DNA of 64,000 nucleotides, from assembly GCA_032209605.1 (NCBI GenBank), contig JASFXZ010000005.1, positions 23,486,905 through 23,550,904 on the forward strand, given 5' to 3'. How positions within the stretch are numbered: the stretch's first letter is position 1; each line of letters starts with the position of its first letter. The DNA comes from Mactromeris polynyma (lineage: Eukaryota > Mollusca > Bivalvia > Venerida > Mactridae). Positions 43,320-55,612 of this stretch are shown here, in pieces. Below the pieces are notes generated by a model that searched no databases, was not told the origin of the DNA, and worked only from the letters and a program-made list of their open reading frames with translations. The position numbers and the translations under genes were made by a program.

Positions 43320-45170
43320 ACTAATCCAGGACGTTTTGAAAAACAATAAAAGTATAGCTATACATAACGGTAAAGGATATCGTCCTGTTCTGTTCTCAGT
43401 TTACCATGCTTGAAATAAGTTTCACGTTTTCAATGAAGTTAATGAGTACATTGTATCAAATGCATGCCATTGGTATTGACACAACAGGGAACTATACGTA
43501 CATTTGTACTTCTGTTCTTGAAAATGGTTTATCTAAGTGTAAAGTGTAATACAGTGGCATACAAAAGGTTTGCACCAACAAGCACCTGAATAAATACTTA
43601 ACCAACGAACACAATACATCCATTGCACCAAATATATCCTACAAAATATATATAAGTGAGGGTTACGGACGAGTTCAAATCGAAATCAAAGGATTTTGTA
43701 AGATTTTTGTAATAACCAAAACATAAAACCCATAGACTCATTGAATTAATACCCCAATAATGGAATAATTATAAGTTTACAATATAAAACGACCTCGTTT
43801 ACATTAGTAAACACTTTTTATGAAGGAACGAATCCAAACCCTATTTGCGTTTCTCTAACAAAAGATATTTATCATTGTCTACTTCAGACAGAACTAATAA
43901 CACTATATCAATATCGTATTGATGTTTAAATACCTTGTATAACTGTATTTGTTACAATTAGTGTGCTGTATTCCTAACCAACTGACACGTTGAAAGTTGT
44001 GAAACGATTCTATGTAGCTAATAATTCACATAGATATATTTGTATATTTTTAATCATTCTGATAAACAGACGTCATCTGACCACCAATTTCAATAAACGA
44101 TTTCTACGAAAGAACGATGGTCTATGTCTTAAATCAAGTTCATTTTCTCACGTTTCAAGATTTCACGTCTTAGGGATATGAAGCGTACATAAAGATGTCG
44201 CCACTGGTCATTCATAGCTATTGGAATATCGTGCGAATATTAAAGTGCATGTTGATTTAGTCACGTAAATCAAGCACATATGCAATGAGAACAACCCCTG
44301 TCTTACACAAATCTCTCGCACAATCAATGTACCACTGTTAACATAAACACATGTAGATGAATCTTTGAAAATATATGGGTTGATCAATTCTGTAGGTTAC
44401 GGAAGGACCCGAGGTTTGCCGAGATGGTGTCGTGGTTGTCACACTAATGTCCCTTTACAATGACTCTGCCTTGCATGTTTACTGTTAATCAATTGATGAA
44501 AGCGCTGTTGAATATTTTAATATGCCGTGTATGTGAAATTACAAATCGTTTAATCAAACGTTATTTTTATCGTCATTATATAGCCCAGCGTGTGGCGGAC
44601 ACATGCTTGGATCGTTAAATACCCGTCAACATGATAAATTGCCTTATTTCAATGACAATTGGAGGTTGAAGAGTTCATTCAGTCGAAGTAAAACACTTTA
44701 GACCATGTACTTTAAAATATTTACATAAGTATTTCTGCAATACGAACTCCATTGTGTCTTTCTATTTACACAACGGATGGGCTTTTGATTTTCGATTTAA
44801 AAATTGTATTTTCATGTACATTCAAAATACAATTGTCTGGTATACAAATACTTCAGATTATTTAATATAAAATCAATATTTAGTGTAAATACAAGGTGGC
44901 TTTGAGGACAACAATATGTAACAGTATCCTTCACAATCAGTGTACACAACCGTTTATAGATGTCGGGATTCGTCAAATATATTCCGGATGCAATTTAGTT
45001 CAGTACAATGTTTTCAACTGTCGTGGTCGCTTACGATGTTGACGTATTTGGCAAGTATTTTATTTAATATTTATACACAATACTTATGATTATAAATAAG
45101 TATGAATGCTTTGTACCATAATGTGTCGACCGGCTATTTAACTTAAAAATAAAATAAATGACATGCAACT
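43320..45170. other. Intergenic, nothing recognised
   Basis: AT-rich; no frame with a domain and no clear repeat. Confidence 0.4.
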
Positions 45171-45174
45171 TTAA

Positions 45175-45199
45175 AGTACTTCGCTTTAAGCGAAGTACT
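45175..45199. repeat. Perfect 25-bp palindrome
   Basis: AGTACTTCGCTT and AAGCGAAGTACT flank a single T. It lies just before the 77-bp tandem repeat. Confidence 0.75.
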
Positions 45200-45269
45200 A
45201 TTTTCTCCTCTCTGACGGTTACAGTGTAGTTTCAAACAACCCACATTGCCCATGGTCATTTTACAGAAA

Positions 45270-45497
45270 GACTTACAGTTATAGCTTGAAACTGATGCGT
45301 TTCTGAACAATAACAGACACGTTAAGGCATCAAAACGAAAGTAGCGCTGTACTAGTTACAGTTTGATACTGATGCGTTTCTGTACAACAACAGACACGTT
45401 TAGGCTTCAAAACGAAAGTAGAGCTGTACTAGTTACAGTTTGATTATGATGCGTTTCTGAAGCGCAGCAGTTAAAACATCAAAACGAAAGTAGGGAT
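45270..45497 (+). repeat. 77-bp tandem repeat, about 3 copies
   Basis: GATGCGTTTCTG occurs at 45294, 45371 and 45448. Each unit also holds ACAGACACGTT and CAAAACGAAAGTAG. The third copy is more diverged. Confidence 0.8.
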
Positions 45498-45499
45498 TT

Positions 45500-46240
45500 T
45501 CTGTGACCTTCATAAGAAATTCTGACAAATCGTAGAGGATCTTCTAACTTGCCTTTTAGAACACGCTTATTGTATTAGATGTCATAAAACTTACATAAAA
45601 CGTTTTTCTCTCGAGTTTCACGTCAGAAAGTGTCAAGTTCAATAGCTTAAAGCATACAGCTCTTAATGACTGCAAACTTTTTTCGACGACAGAGTTAAAT
45701 GTGTAATTTCTTTCAAAAAATGCCAAACTATGCGAAATCAAAAATATTTCCGATTTCATTCCTCAAATATGCAAAACGATTTTTATATGTATTAATTGCA
45801 TAGAAAATGCTACGCCGCTTTGACATTGAATTAACATTTAAATTACAAAACAAATGACGAGTATTTGTAGCGTTACTGATATCAATCTGATCAAAATCTT
45901 ACATCGTTCCATTTAAATCTATTTCAGTATCTAAAACAGAACTATTTAGTTTCACCATTCAGTGTTTACTAAAATGATTATATTGAAGTGTACAATTACA
46001 GAAGCTACGTTAAGGTCAATTGAAGGTCGATATTTTATTCATTGTTTCAGTTATAAGTCACGGACATTTTATTATGTTATTGACATATAATTGGCTGAAC
46101 TCTACAAGATGAGGTAATTAACAAGCATTCTAATTAGTTGTATAAGATTTGAATTACATGTTTACAGATTCGTGACCTAGTATACCAGAACAAAGCAGGA
46201 CTTACGTAATTAGTGTAACTAAGGATAATTGTTCAAAACT
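45500..46240. other. Intergenic, one weak frame
   Basis: A minus-strand 67-codon frame (45556-45759) is followed in frame by a GTAAGT-like donor near 45590, but it has no domain, signal peptide or partner exon. I do not call a gene. Confidence 0.3.
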
Positions 46241-46244
46241 AGGA

Positions 46245-46475
46245 CATGGATGCCCTCCTTCCCCGCTATGGGGTTTTCAACAGTTATTGATCGGAAACCA
46301 ATGTCTAAGTCGAAAAAGAAACCAGACTTCTTCAAAAATTGGTACAAACCTATAGTGTATTAGTAGATGCTTAAGTGCAACATATGAATTGAATCCATCC
46401 ATTCCTTCAAGAGTTATTGATCGGAACCAAATTTTCGCGAGCACGGACACCCGGACGGACAGGGGTAACACTTTA
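46245..46475 (+). repeat. Interspersed repeat with GTTATTGATCGGAA motif
   Basis: AGTTATTGATCGGAAACCAA at about 46282, and a near copy at about 46412, 130 bp apart, followed by CACGGACACCCGGACGGACA. From memory this motif is widespread in bivalve genomes; class unknown. Confidence 0.45.
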
Positions 46476-46496
46476 TGCCCCTTCGCCAGTCCTCAA

Positions 46497-46634
46497 ACAA
46501 TGCAACCTCCACTGAGCCACAACCTTTTACAGACACACATGTTGGCTGGTGCTGAGAGAATGTTGTTCTAGAGAGGTTACATTGATAGTAAATTCTTATT
46601 GCAGAGAGGTTGTCGCTCAAGAGAGAGCCGCTCC
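46497..46634 (+). repeat. AGAGAGGTTGTTG-type element
   Basis: AATGTTGTTCTAGAGAGGTT, GATAGTAAATTCTTA, and GTTGTCGCTCAAGAGAGAGC in the same order as at 14.3 and 57.0 kb. Confidence 0.6.
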
Positions 46635-46639
46635 GTCAA

Positions 46640-48780
46640 AGCACAAACGTTTAATTATATTTAGCGATCACGTGACTATATCATCAAATGTGTAATGATG
46701 ATATTTCATGATGACCGATATTTAAATATTTAACTACAAAAGAACGAGACAGAGGCCTATAGCAACAATAAGAGGAATAGAACTGAATCGTACATTTCTT
46801 CAGCTTCCACGCAACTGATTATGTCCGTTGGTCTAGTTGATTTTCATTTACTATGTGAGCAATATTGCTTTGTTTACTCTGTAAGTGTAGTATCATACTG
46901 GTAGGAATCTCCGGGGACAGTGTTGAGGTCACCTGGATATGACATTACATTATTTATTCAAACTGCTATTAGTTTACCTTAGTTACTTTTTAAATAAAAC
47001 TTCCAATGTACACAATGGGCCATTAACTTGTCATGTTTACGATGTTGCTTGAAGAACCGTGTACAATTCTGTACAATGTAATTTCATTTCGCGCATGAAC
47101 AAAATGTTATGACAGACTGAAAGCATGTTCAATAATTCATCATCACACTCCGCTTGGCAGAACTTTGATAAACGAAACGTTGAATATTTATGAAAACTGA
47201 AAGATATGGTATTGTCGCACTATTGATCCACACAATCGATGTGGCTACCGGCTTGGCCGACTGTAAATCATCAGTAGTTAGGGGATACTTAATGTACAAG
47301 AAGCCATATTTTGTACTTCACGCAGTAGACTCGAGATCGGATACAGTCTGACTGTTTAAACTATACATCTTCTGGGGGGACTTTTTTCCATCACTATGCC
47401 TCGTTTTGAAATGCGGACAGTCACGTGACTTTACCCTTAGGAAAAGGTATTGGGGAAGGGTCTGTTGTGAAAACATGTAATATTGAACATAACTATAGCT
47501 GGAACACACGATGGTAATTGTTTTCTGTTTGCGGTAATTCATCCTCGGTGTGTTTAATATGATAGATAGATCAGACAGATACATAGAAAATACAAACATT
47601 ATTCCATGTAAAATAATTCGATTCGGAATTTTAAGTATAAAAAAAAAATTGATTTTGAGTGAATATTTAACTGAAAAATGTTAGAAATACTTTCATTGAG
47701 AATTGTAGGTGTAACATATATTTCAATCAAATTAGTCCTTAAGCAGATTTAGTCTAAGTCGATACTTCAACTTAAAAAGCTTTTTTCAAGAAGACGAAAT
47801 ATTCCTAACAAAACAATACGGCGGTTACATGATACGAGATGACCTGTGTAATACTGTGTAAAAATAATATTTCGTCTCCTTGAGCCGAAATATCAATTTA
47901 AAGCGACCATTTGGTCGAACAACGTTTTATTCACGATTCTGTACAGCATTAAGTTTAACATTAATTATGTAACTATTTTACTATTCTGTCGTGTTTTTTT
48001 TTATTTCGTCCAAACTTCTGACATTCGGTTGGTTTGCCTAAAATTAAGGCCAGTACATATACATGCATGTAAATATAGTATAACTATTTTATTGAATCTT
48101 ATTTTTTATCATGTACATTTTATCTATTAGAACAAACACTGACTTCACATGTAACCAACTGTATAACATAAGTATGTAACAATATACCAGCTTCTAACTT
48201 AGATCATAAACACATATTGATATTATACTGGAAGTGTCTACGGTCATAAATTGATTATATATATTGAATTAACACCCCGAACTGTTAAAATATTAAATTT
48301 TATAGACGCTTGTTTGTAACCAGTTCTTTGTTTGATCAGTTCACGAGGCAAACACGGTGATGACGTCATCAGTATTCTTTATGAGAACGCTGAACAAGGA
48401 TTAAGTTATTTATGTTCTCAGTCAACCATTGGAAATATCAACTAAATTACCAAGTGTATGTTACAATATGGTGGTAATATTTATACAATTCAAGGGCAAT
48501 ATCCGAACACAGGATTCGATTTATGTGTTCTTCATATATTATGAATGTATTCTTGGCAATGCACTAGACCATTTGGTGTCCTCTCTACGAACTGTATATT
48601 CGTCGCGTGCGTGTTAATAAAATGTGATCTTTTAAGACTATCTTACTAAATCTATATTTTGTTTGTCACAATATTAATAGCACGTGTTCATGCAGACTAT
48701 TCAGATCTACATAGATTCAATTTCACACTAATCATGAGATCAATATTGTTTATAGACAGTTGCTCTAATTTTAGGAATTT
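46640..48780. other. Intergenic, nothing recognised
   Basis: No gene. One perfect CRE (GATGACGTCATC) lies at about 48359-48370 without a promoter context that I can support. Confidence 0.35.
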
Positions 48781-48885
48781 AATAGAACCCCGATACGTTC
48801 GAACCCACGACCCCTACAACGACGGCGCCAAAACCTAGCCTAAGTAATCGCGCCAATACCAACTACGCCATCGAGACATGATATC
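48780..48885 (-). repeat. tRNA-derived SINE or tRNA-like sequence
   Basis: On the minus strand an A-box-like TGGCGTAGTTGG (48859-48870) and a B-box-like GTGGGTTCGAAC (around 48797-48806) are spaced as in a tRNA. No acceptor stem closes, so a SINE head or tRNA pseudogene is more likely than a functional tRNA. Confidence 0.55.
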
Positions 48886-48889
48886 GTTA

Positions 48890-49725
48890 TAATGACAAGT
48901 AATCACATCGCGTCTGAGAATCAGGCTTAGTAAATCACACGTTATACATGTGCATGCATTTAATTCCAAATAGTCTTCAATAACATAAGAGGGGTGATAG
49001 TTACCCAAATGCATATAAAAATACACATGTTGGTTCACGAGACATGATGCTGTTTTTATGGTTTAATTTGTGATATTAAAATGCCTGAACACAAAATCTC
49101 TAGCGACCAACCATTCTACCATAGCGAATATCAAAGACAGCTTAAAGTTATCGAGTTCGTATATAATAACTATTTAATTCATCATATAACATTCATTTGT
49201 GCAATATTGTACTGGAATTTTAGATGACACATGGATATTGTTACCAATTAAAACTTGACACCTGTCTGAGCAGTATTGTGTATCAGTTATACAGGAATGT
49301 TATAAATATCGTAATGTTATATTGATCGTTGAATATTGATAATTATGCCTCATGTTTCCTTCACTGGAGCTAACGAATAAAATACAAACAAAAGTACTGT
49401 CTCATAAATAATGTACATTTATGTTAGATTTTAAGTGAATTGATTGTAATATTTGTTAAGTATTCACATCCTGTATTCTATGCAAAATTTAGTGCGTATA
49501 TATATTTCAGTTCACATTTTTTATTTATTTTTGTAAAATCAGCTTTATTCCAAATGTGCCGGCACTCGTTAGCTATTACATCCAAGTGATATACGTCATC
49601 TGCAGCTGAATTAATTAGAGAAGACTGTTATTAATGTTCGTTTTTGTTACCTGAAGGCCTTACTGAAATTAAGTTTGCCTATATATGTGTGGTTGTATAT
49701 AATTGTCAACTTTGTGAGTTGCCTT
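48890..49725. other. Intergenic, nothing recognised
   Basis: AT-rich sequence without a supported feature. Confidence 0.4.
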
Positions 49726-49727
49726 CA

Positions 49728-50022
49728 GTGATTATTATTATTATTATTATAATCATGATTATTATTATTATCCTTCTTATTATTATCATAATCATAATTA
49801 TTATTATTATCATTATTATTATAATCACTATTATTATCATTTATATAATATATATATAATTATTATTACTATTATAATGTTCATCATTATTATTATTATC
49901 CTTATTATCATATACATAATTATTTTAATCATTATTATTATCATTATCATTATTATTATCATCATCCTTATTATAGTATGTATAATTATTATTATTATCA
50001 TCATCATATTTTTATTATTATA
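49728..50022. repeat. (ATT/ATC)n compound microsatellite, about 295 bp
   Basis: Long imperfect ATT and ATC repeats. They create open frames of poly-Ile on the plus strand and poly-Ile/Met on the minus strand, which are not genes. It may have grown from a LINE (ATT)n tail. Confidence 0.9.
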
Positions 50023-50480
50023 TGAGTCCATTTGGTTGGTTCCTTTGGTGAATGTGCTATTTCTATGTACACCATTGTACCTATAATAGACCATCAAGTA
50101 ACATGGCTCTGTTTGAAGTGGTAAGTGGTAATCCAGTATTGCCTCTTGAACTTCTTATATACATATAAGATACGATCGTTATACTATGTAAATAAAATCT
50201 TCAATCCTTCATGCTTATCACTTACATTGGCAAGTTGTATCAGAGAATTAAAATAAACTTCAAACTTTAAACTTTTGTCCACACTACTATCAGCGTGTCA
50301 TAACTGTCCCGCAAAATACACATGTCTATTACACAGAAGTCATTAATAAACCTTCAAATTGTGTATTTTGTGTTAAATCATGTAGGCTTATGGTAGAGTG
50401 GACACTTTTATAATGAAAGGATAGAAGAAGTTGAGTAGGAAATGACACATACGAAGTAATCATCAACCCCCTAAGCACAA

Positions 50481-50633
50481 GGTGACATATGGCAATATGA
50501 AAACAAGGTGACTACATGAAGTGAATATTGTGTCCTGCTTGCAAATAGTGACATCACATGTTGCGTTTTCTTGAAATGACGTCACTTACAGAAGAAGTTG
50601 TAAATACCATAGTGCTCAGCGCTCCTATAGACT
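50481..50633 (-). mobile_element. TGAGCGCTGC foldback element, truncated
   Basis: The reverse complement of the left half of the 36641 copy: GACATATGGCAATATGAAAAC ... CTGCTTGCAAATAGTGACAT ... CACTTACAGAAGAAG ... CAGCGCTC. Confidence 0.75.
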
Positions 50634-50639
50634 ATATTT

Positions 50640-52400
50640 AAGTTAACCTTGTAACTCAAGTTCCAGTGCGTTATAAACATGTATCTGACAAATGTATTGT
50701 AGATTTTGTATGTACTTTTATACCCCACTGAAGATGTCCACCCATCCAATACGTTGTCTGATAATCTCAATAGTTTGCGTGTACTATACTGTATTGTATT
50801 ATATCCCCCATGAATAATTTATTGTAAGGCCGTGCCAAAGATATATATCTTTGTCCATATATCATTGTATTGGTCCTTGTAAAGTACTTGAAACTAGAAA
50901 ATATAAACGATCACCAGTGTGTTCATTTGAGCGTAATAAATGAAACCAATCGCACATATTCACGATGCAAAAGATAAAACACAGACTAATCAGAGATACA
51001 ACACACGACTGACGTAACTGCCTGAAATATACTCAGTATAGAACAACAACCTCTTAACAAAGGACAAAATGTGCGTGTCCCGGAGGGTGTTGCTTTGAGA
51101 TATTGTGTAAACAATATTGTTATTTTTCCGTTTAGAGAAATATTTCATATAATTATTTATTATTATATGTCATTGCCAGCGTGCTTTGAATATTTGTTCT
51201 ACTTTTTTACATTTTAATCAAATAACATTTTTCTGTTCACCATCATGTTTCGTCTGCAAATCACTGAGACTGTTTTGTAAAACGTCGAGTGTTTATTATG
51301 TAATTGTTTTGGTCCCGGATATAGTCACACGTACAAACTGCTCAACCTGATGAAACTGTAGACAATATATTCCTGTTATCAAATTGACGAACTCGTCGTG
51401 AGTGCATCGGACAAGAGTTGGTACTGACATAAGGCAATTGGTATCCATGGTAACGTGTATCAATAAGATTGAAACATTTATTACACAGTTCCGTTTTCTC
51501 TTTTATGTAAATAAGATTTCTTAAACTAATTTAAGAGTATATTGCATCATTATATTTAATGAACAATTTCGAATAAAAGGTCGTGATTTGCATTGAAAGC
51601 CTGGACACCAATAACTGTTGAAAAAGAGATATTATAAAAAATGAATTGTTATAAACTTTTTGGCAGATTTTTAATGTCCCATATAGCCAGTAATAAGATT
51701 TGGAAATGCTTTTTGAACCATCAACTCAGTCATAAAGAGGTGTTAAAATAGAGTTGTAATTGAAGAACTCAAAAGTTATGTCAATTTACTGAGTACATAT
51801 ATTCGCAAAACTTGTTTTATAGTTGAACAAAGCTGTAATACAAAGTAATGCTATAAATTTGTTCGTACATTGTCTGGGGCAATTTATATATCTTGTTACA
51901 AAATTACGCCCAATTCAATTTGTTATAACAGTATATTATTTGCGAAGTTCTATATTTCACATATAAGCATAATAGCAAGACGTGATATTTTATCATTAAT
52001 CACAATTAGGAAAATGCAATTATTCATAAAGAGACATCTAGTCATTCAGTTGTCAATCTGCACACACTTAGCCTGTGAATTGTATAGAAGAAAAGAATCA
52101 TAATCACATTAAAATTTAGATTGAAATTTTGAGCATAAAGAAGAGTTCAATGTCACACCACTGGAATTTAGTTTCCCATTATTTAGGACAGAAAAACATT
52201 GCAACTGTGGTCATCACATTAAATCAAAATAGCATAATTGACGAAAATCTTCATTTAATTAGAAATACATGTATTCAAGCAGAACGTGGTGTAATCTTTT
52301 TAATGATACATGTTGGTGTTTGATAGCAACGTGCTTCACTCTTATAAAATAGTTCTTTTTATCTAACTCATAAACAAGAACATTTTATCAGTCTGCAGCC
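50640..52400. other. Intergenic, one element fragment
   Basis: Only an AGAGAGGTTGTTG-type fragment at 51.05 kb is recognised; frames at 51.87 and 52.13 kb show no domain. Confidence 0.4.
51046..51110 (-). repeat. AGAGAGGTTGTTG-type element fragment
   Basis: GAACAACAACCTCTTAACAA ... AAAATGTGCGTGTCCCGGAG ... GGTGTTGCTTTGAGA, parallel to 34.1 and (inverted) 56.98 kb. Confidence 0.5.
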
Positions 52401-52401
52401 T

Positions 52402-52662
52402 GGGGCCGTATTCACAAACGTTTTAAGACTGGAACTCAGACTTAGACTCTAAATTTGCAATTGTTATATTTGCCAGTCTTTCGTTTTCATTCAATGTAAA
52501 CGAATGAAATTTTGTCAGAATAATTGCCGCTTCCCACTCTACATGTTTATCGAGTTTTATTAAAGTCTATACAGAAATAATAGCGTAGGAGCATAAAGTA
52601 CATTTAGCAATTTAAAGTCTAAGTCTGAGTTTCAGTCTTAAAATGTTTGTGAATACGGCCCC
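52402..52662. mobile_element. MITE with 52-bp inverted repeats (GGGGCCGTATTCACAAA), 261 bp
   Basis: The ends are inverted repeats of about 52 bp with three mismatches: GGGGCCGTATTCACAAACGT at the left and the same sequence, with an A for the G, on the other strand at the right. The arms continue into TTTTAAGACTG...CTCAGACTTAGACT. Non-coding. Tips of this kind recall PIF/Harbinger or similar superfamilies; the target duplication could not be resolved. Confidence 0.88.
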
Positions 52663-52844
52663 TGAATTCAGTCGCTAGTACAGACCTATACTAGTATTAG
52701 TATTATATACGCGGTCCGTGTCGTTATAAAGATGGGAAAATGGCAGACAGGAACCTATATGTACCAGTACTCTGGTTTCCACAGTATTCAATGATTGTCT
52801 TCATTTTTGCAATTAGTGTTCCATAATACTCTTGAACTAATATA

Positions 52845-52992
52845 CAGTAAAATCTCAATATGGTCTTATTATTGAGGTGGTCTTAGTATTGAGGTTGAAT
52901 AAAGAGCAAAACAGTGAAAATGGACTTGAAAATTGTGTTCTTGATTTGATGTGGTCTTATTGTGGAGGTGGTCTTTAAGTGAGGTTTTACTG
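52845..52992 (+). mobile_element. pogo-like MITE, 148 bp
   Basis: CAGTAAAATCTCA ... to ... GTGAGGTTTTACTG, with TA on the left and TTA on the right. It shares the central TTGAATAAAGAGCAAAACAG with the copies at 4395 and 58401. Confidence 0.82.
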
Positions 52993-52999
52993 TTATATA

Positions 53000-55130
53000 A
53001 TATAGTCTTTCAATGAAGTTAGAAAATATCATTTCATTAAAACTCCTTCATATGTATTTAAATATAAACTGGCACATTGGAAGCTGACAGAAGTTGGAAA
53101 TATAGACTGGTTTGAATGCCAAACAAATTATAAGACTAAATTTTCGGTCATCGTACCACTATATGTACTATAATATGTAGGTGAATTAAAACAATAGATG
53201 TAAAACTATTGCCAAAACGGTACCAATACACTTGACGGACATATCTAGGGCTCTAGACATGTAGGGGAGGTCAACTTTGAGGTATCAGTTATAACGCAAT
53301 GAAGTTGTTTGTTCCAATTGTTAATAAATAAAACGTGATTATCTAATTAGCATGTAATGTGGCTCGTCATATTAGATAAATTGATCTGATAAATCGCATA
53401 ATTACTAGATTTAGCCAGTATTCAATATTACCCACAGATTGCAAGATGTGATTTCAACAGTTAGCTGCAAATTCAATGTCAAAGTATATACTGTACACAT
53501 GCCTACATACTAACAATGACTATACTTTTTTGTACACTAAAACACAATTATCCAGACCGACATGAAGTTAAATTTCCGAGATGTTAATAAAAATCTGACA
53601 TTACTTCTCCGCGAACTTTGTGAACACCCCTCGGATTTATGGAACTGTTACATATGATAATTCAACGACACATATAACGATGCAAGGGTAAAGGTAAAGT
53701 AAAAGAAAGTTATGTAAAATAATGTATTTTAGTCCTTCACTTTTAGGAACAGTTAGTTATTCTTTTAAATGTATTCTAATACAGTTTAATAGCAAACGAT
53801 TGATATTCGAAATCTATTTTTCGACAGCTATAATCAGTACCGTTTAGAAATTCCACCCCACCCCCACCTCCTAACACCAACATGTATGTATATTCACCAC
53901 AGAACATTTCCCAAGTTCAAACGAAACTTCCTAACCGACTTCTTTATTCATTTTTACTCAAGTTTCCTACTAGTTCAAGTTTCAAAAGTTATATTGTATA
54001 AGTAGCGTATATTATTGGCAATCTTTATGATTCATTCCATCATTTGGTAACAAGCAAATACGAATAATATGGTAATTTGAATATGAAATACGCACACAAA
54101 TACAAACTGCATTTGTTATAAACTCGAGCAATAACTGTTTACAACGCTTCAGTACCCTACTGACATACTTGCGTGTTTACAAACCATCAACAAAATAATC
54201 TCAAAGATTAAATTGATGTTGTAATGCGAAAAATTCGTGGAACTATCAATAAAGACATCAATTCAGTACATAAGCACATTCATCTAAACAGATTAAATAA
54301 TTCGATGATTGTCATTTTGTCTTCGCGGTTGTCTATACGCATGAATATGAGACACATTTCAATGAACCATTGCGTAAGTTTCATTTTAAACAGGACTTTA
54401 TAACCAACCTTATATGCGGATTTTATGCGTTTCCCAGCACTGAAAATCTCCGCTATCTATTCACTAAACTTCTGTGTTTCATAGTCGAGAGAATATGTAA
54501 CAAAAATCTTTGTAAGTCTTTATATTTTGTTGAATACATTTGAAATGTACCTAAGTACGGGATATACTATACATGGGGCAAACTGACAATATGGTGGCAG
54601 AATATAACATAACGCCTGGTGTTTTATCCATACAATGTCAATACTTCGAGTTATAGTCTTGCTGCTTATACATAATACGTCGACATTATTAATACTATCA
54701 ATTAACCCTTATTATATACATTAATTATGTTAATCTTAGATTTTGCGTAATGTTTGCCATTTACTTATGAACACATATATAAATAGCGCACTGAAATGCC
54801 TCTTTATTCGGTATCTTTTTCATATTTTCAACATAATATTATATTCATTGTTCTATAAATCGACTTAATTTGTCTAAATCCACAATGACCCAATTCGGAA
54901 GCTTTTAAAACCAAAAAGGTGTGCATAATTGTACAACAATGTCCTAACACTAAAAATTATGATAAACATTGATAAATAGCAACAGCACGGGGTGACCACA
55001 ATTAGAAAAGTGGCACTATGTATATATGTATACTTATACAGAACTCGAGCTTGGGACCTACTGTCTCAAGGCAAGCATTGTACGTATTGTGGTTCCTATT
55101 TTCGCAGAGATTGTACACATAAAATACGAT
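53000..55130. other. Intergenic, nothing recognised
   Basis: No gene or clear repeat found. Confidence 0.4.
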
Positions 55131-55133
55131 GTA

Positions 55134-55196
55134 AAACATGTGGTTAAACATGTGGTTAAACACGTGGTAAAACACGTGGACAAAACACGTGGTAAA
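55134..55196 (+). repeat. Short tandem repeat with CACGTGG (about 14-bp unit)
   Basis: Four to five units of AAACACGTGGTA or AAACATGTGGTT, three of them with a CACGTG E-box core. Confidence 0.75.
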
Positions 55197-55444
55197 AAAT
55201 CATAAGTTTAGTATATAAAGTAATTGCTCCAAGGTAGGACCTCAAAATGTGAAAAAAGGCAACACGTGAAAATTGTCACTGACCAATTTGATGCCAAAAT
55301 ACCACATACACGAAATTACATTGGTTTCACATTTGTAGCAGATATGTTTCCATATGTGACCATAAATGTCCCTTTTATTTGTGACACTTTTTATGACGTA
55401 TTTAGCTATCGTCATTTTTACTGTTAAATTGTACGAACTAGGTT

Positions 55445-55612
55445 TCACTTTTTACGTATGTGGTAAAATCACTTCACAAATGTGACCATTTTTATTATTT
55501 GAGACCATTTTCAGATTTTGTGAACTGTTCCATCTTGTGATTATTTGTATATTTTGTGACCATCTTCACATTTGTGACCCTTTTCACATTTTGTGACAAT
55601 TTGCATATTTCA
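55445..55612 (+). repeat. Degenerate GTGACC-ATTTTCACA tandem repeat
   Basis: Repeated units of about 20-28 bp such as TTTTGTGACCATCTTCACAT and TTGTGACCCTTTTCACAT, with mutual inverted similarity between GTGA and TCAC. Confidence 0.6.

Noticed and set aside
45556..45759. Minus-strand frame followed by a GTAAGT donor
   Set aside because: No domain, signal peptide or downstream partner exon; one donor-like site alone is expected by chance.
48780..48885. Functional tRNA gene
   Set aside because: A and B boxes are recognisable but no acceptor stem or full cloverleaf closes.
49644..50097. Poly-isoleucine frames on both strands
   Set aside because: Produced by the ATT/ATC microsatellite.
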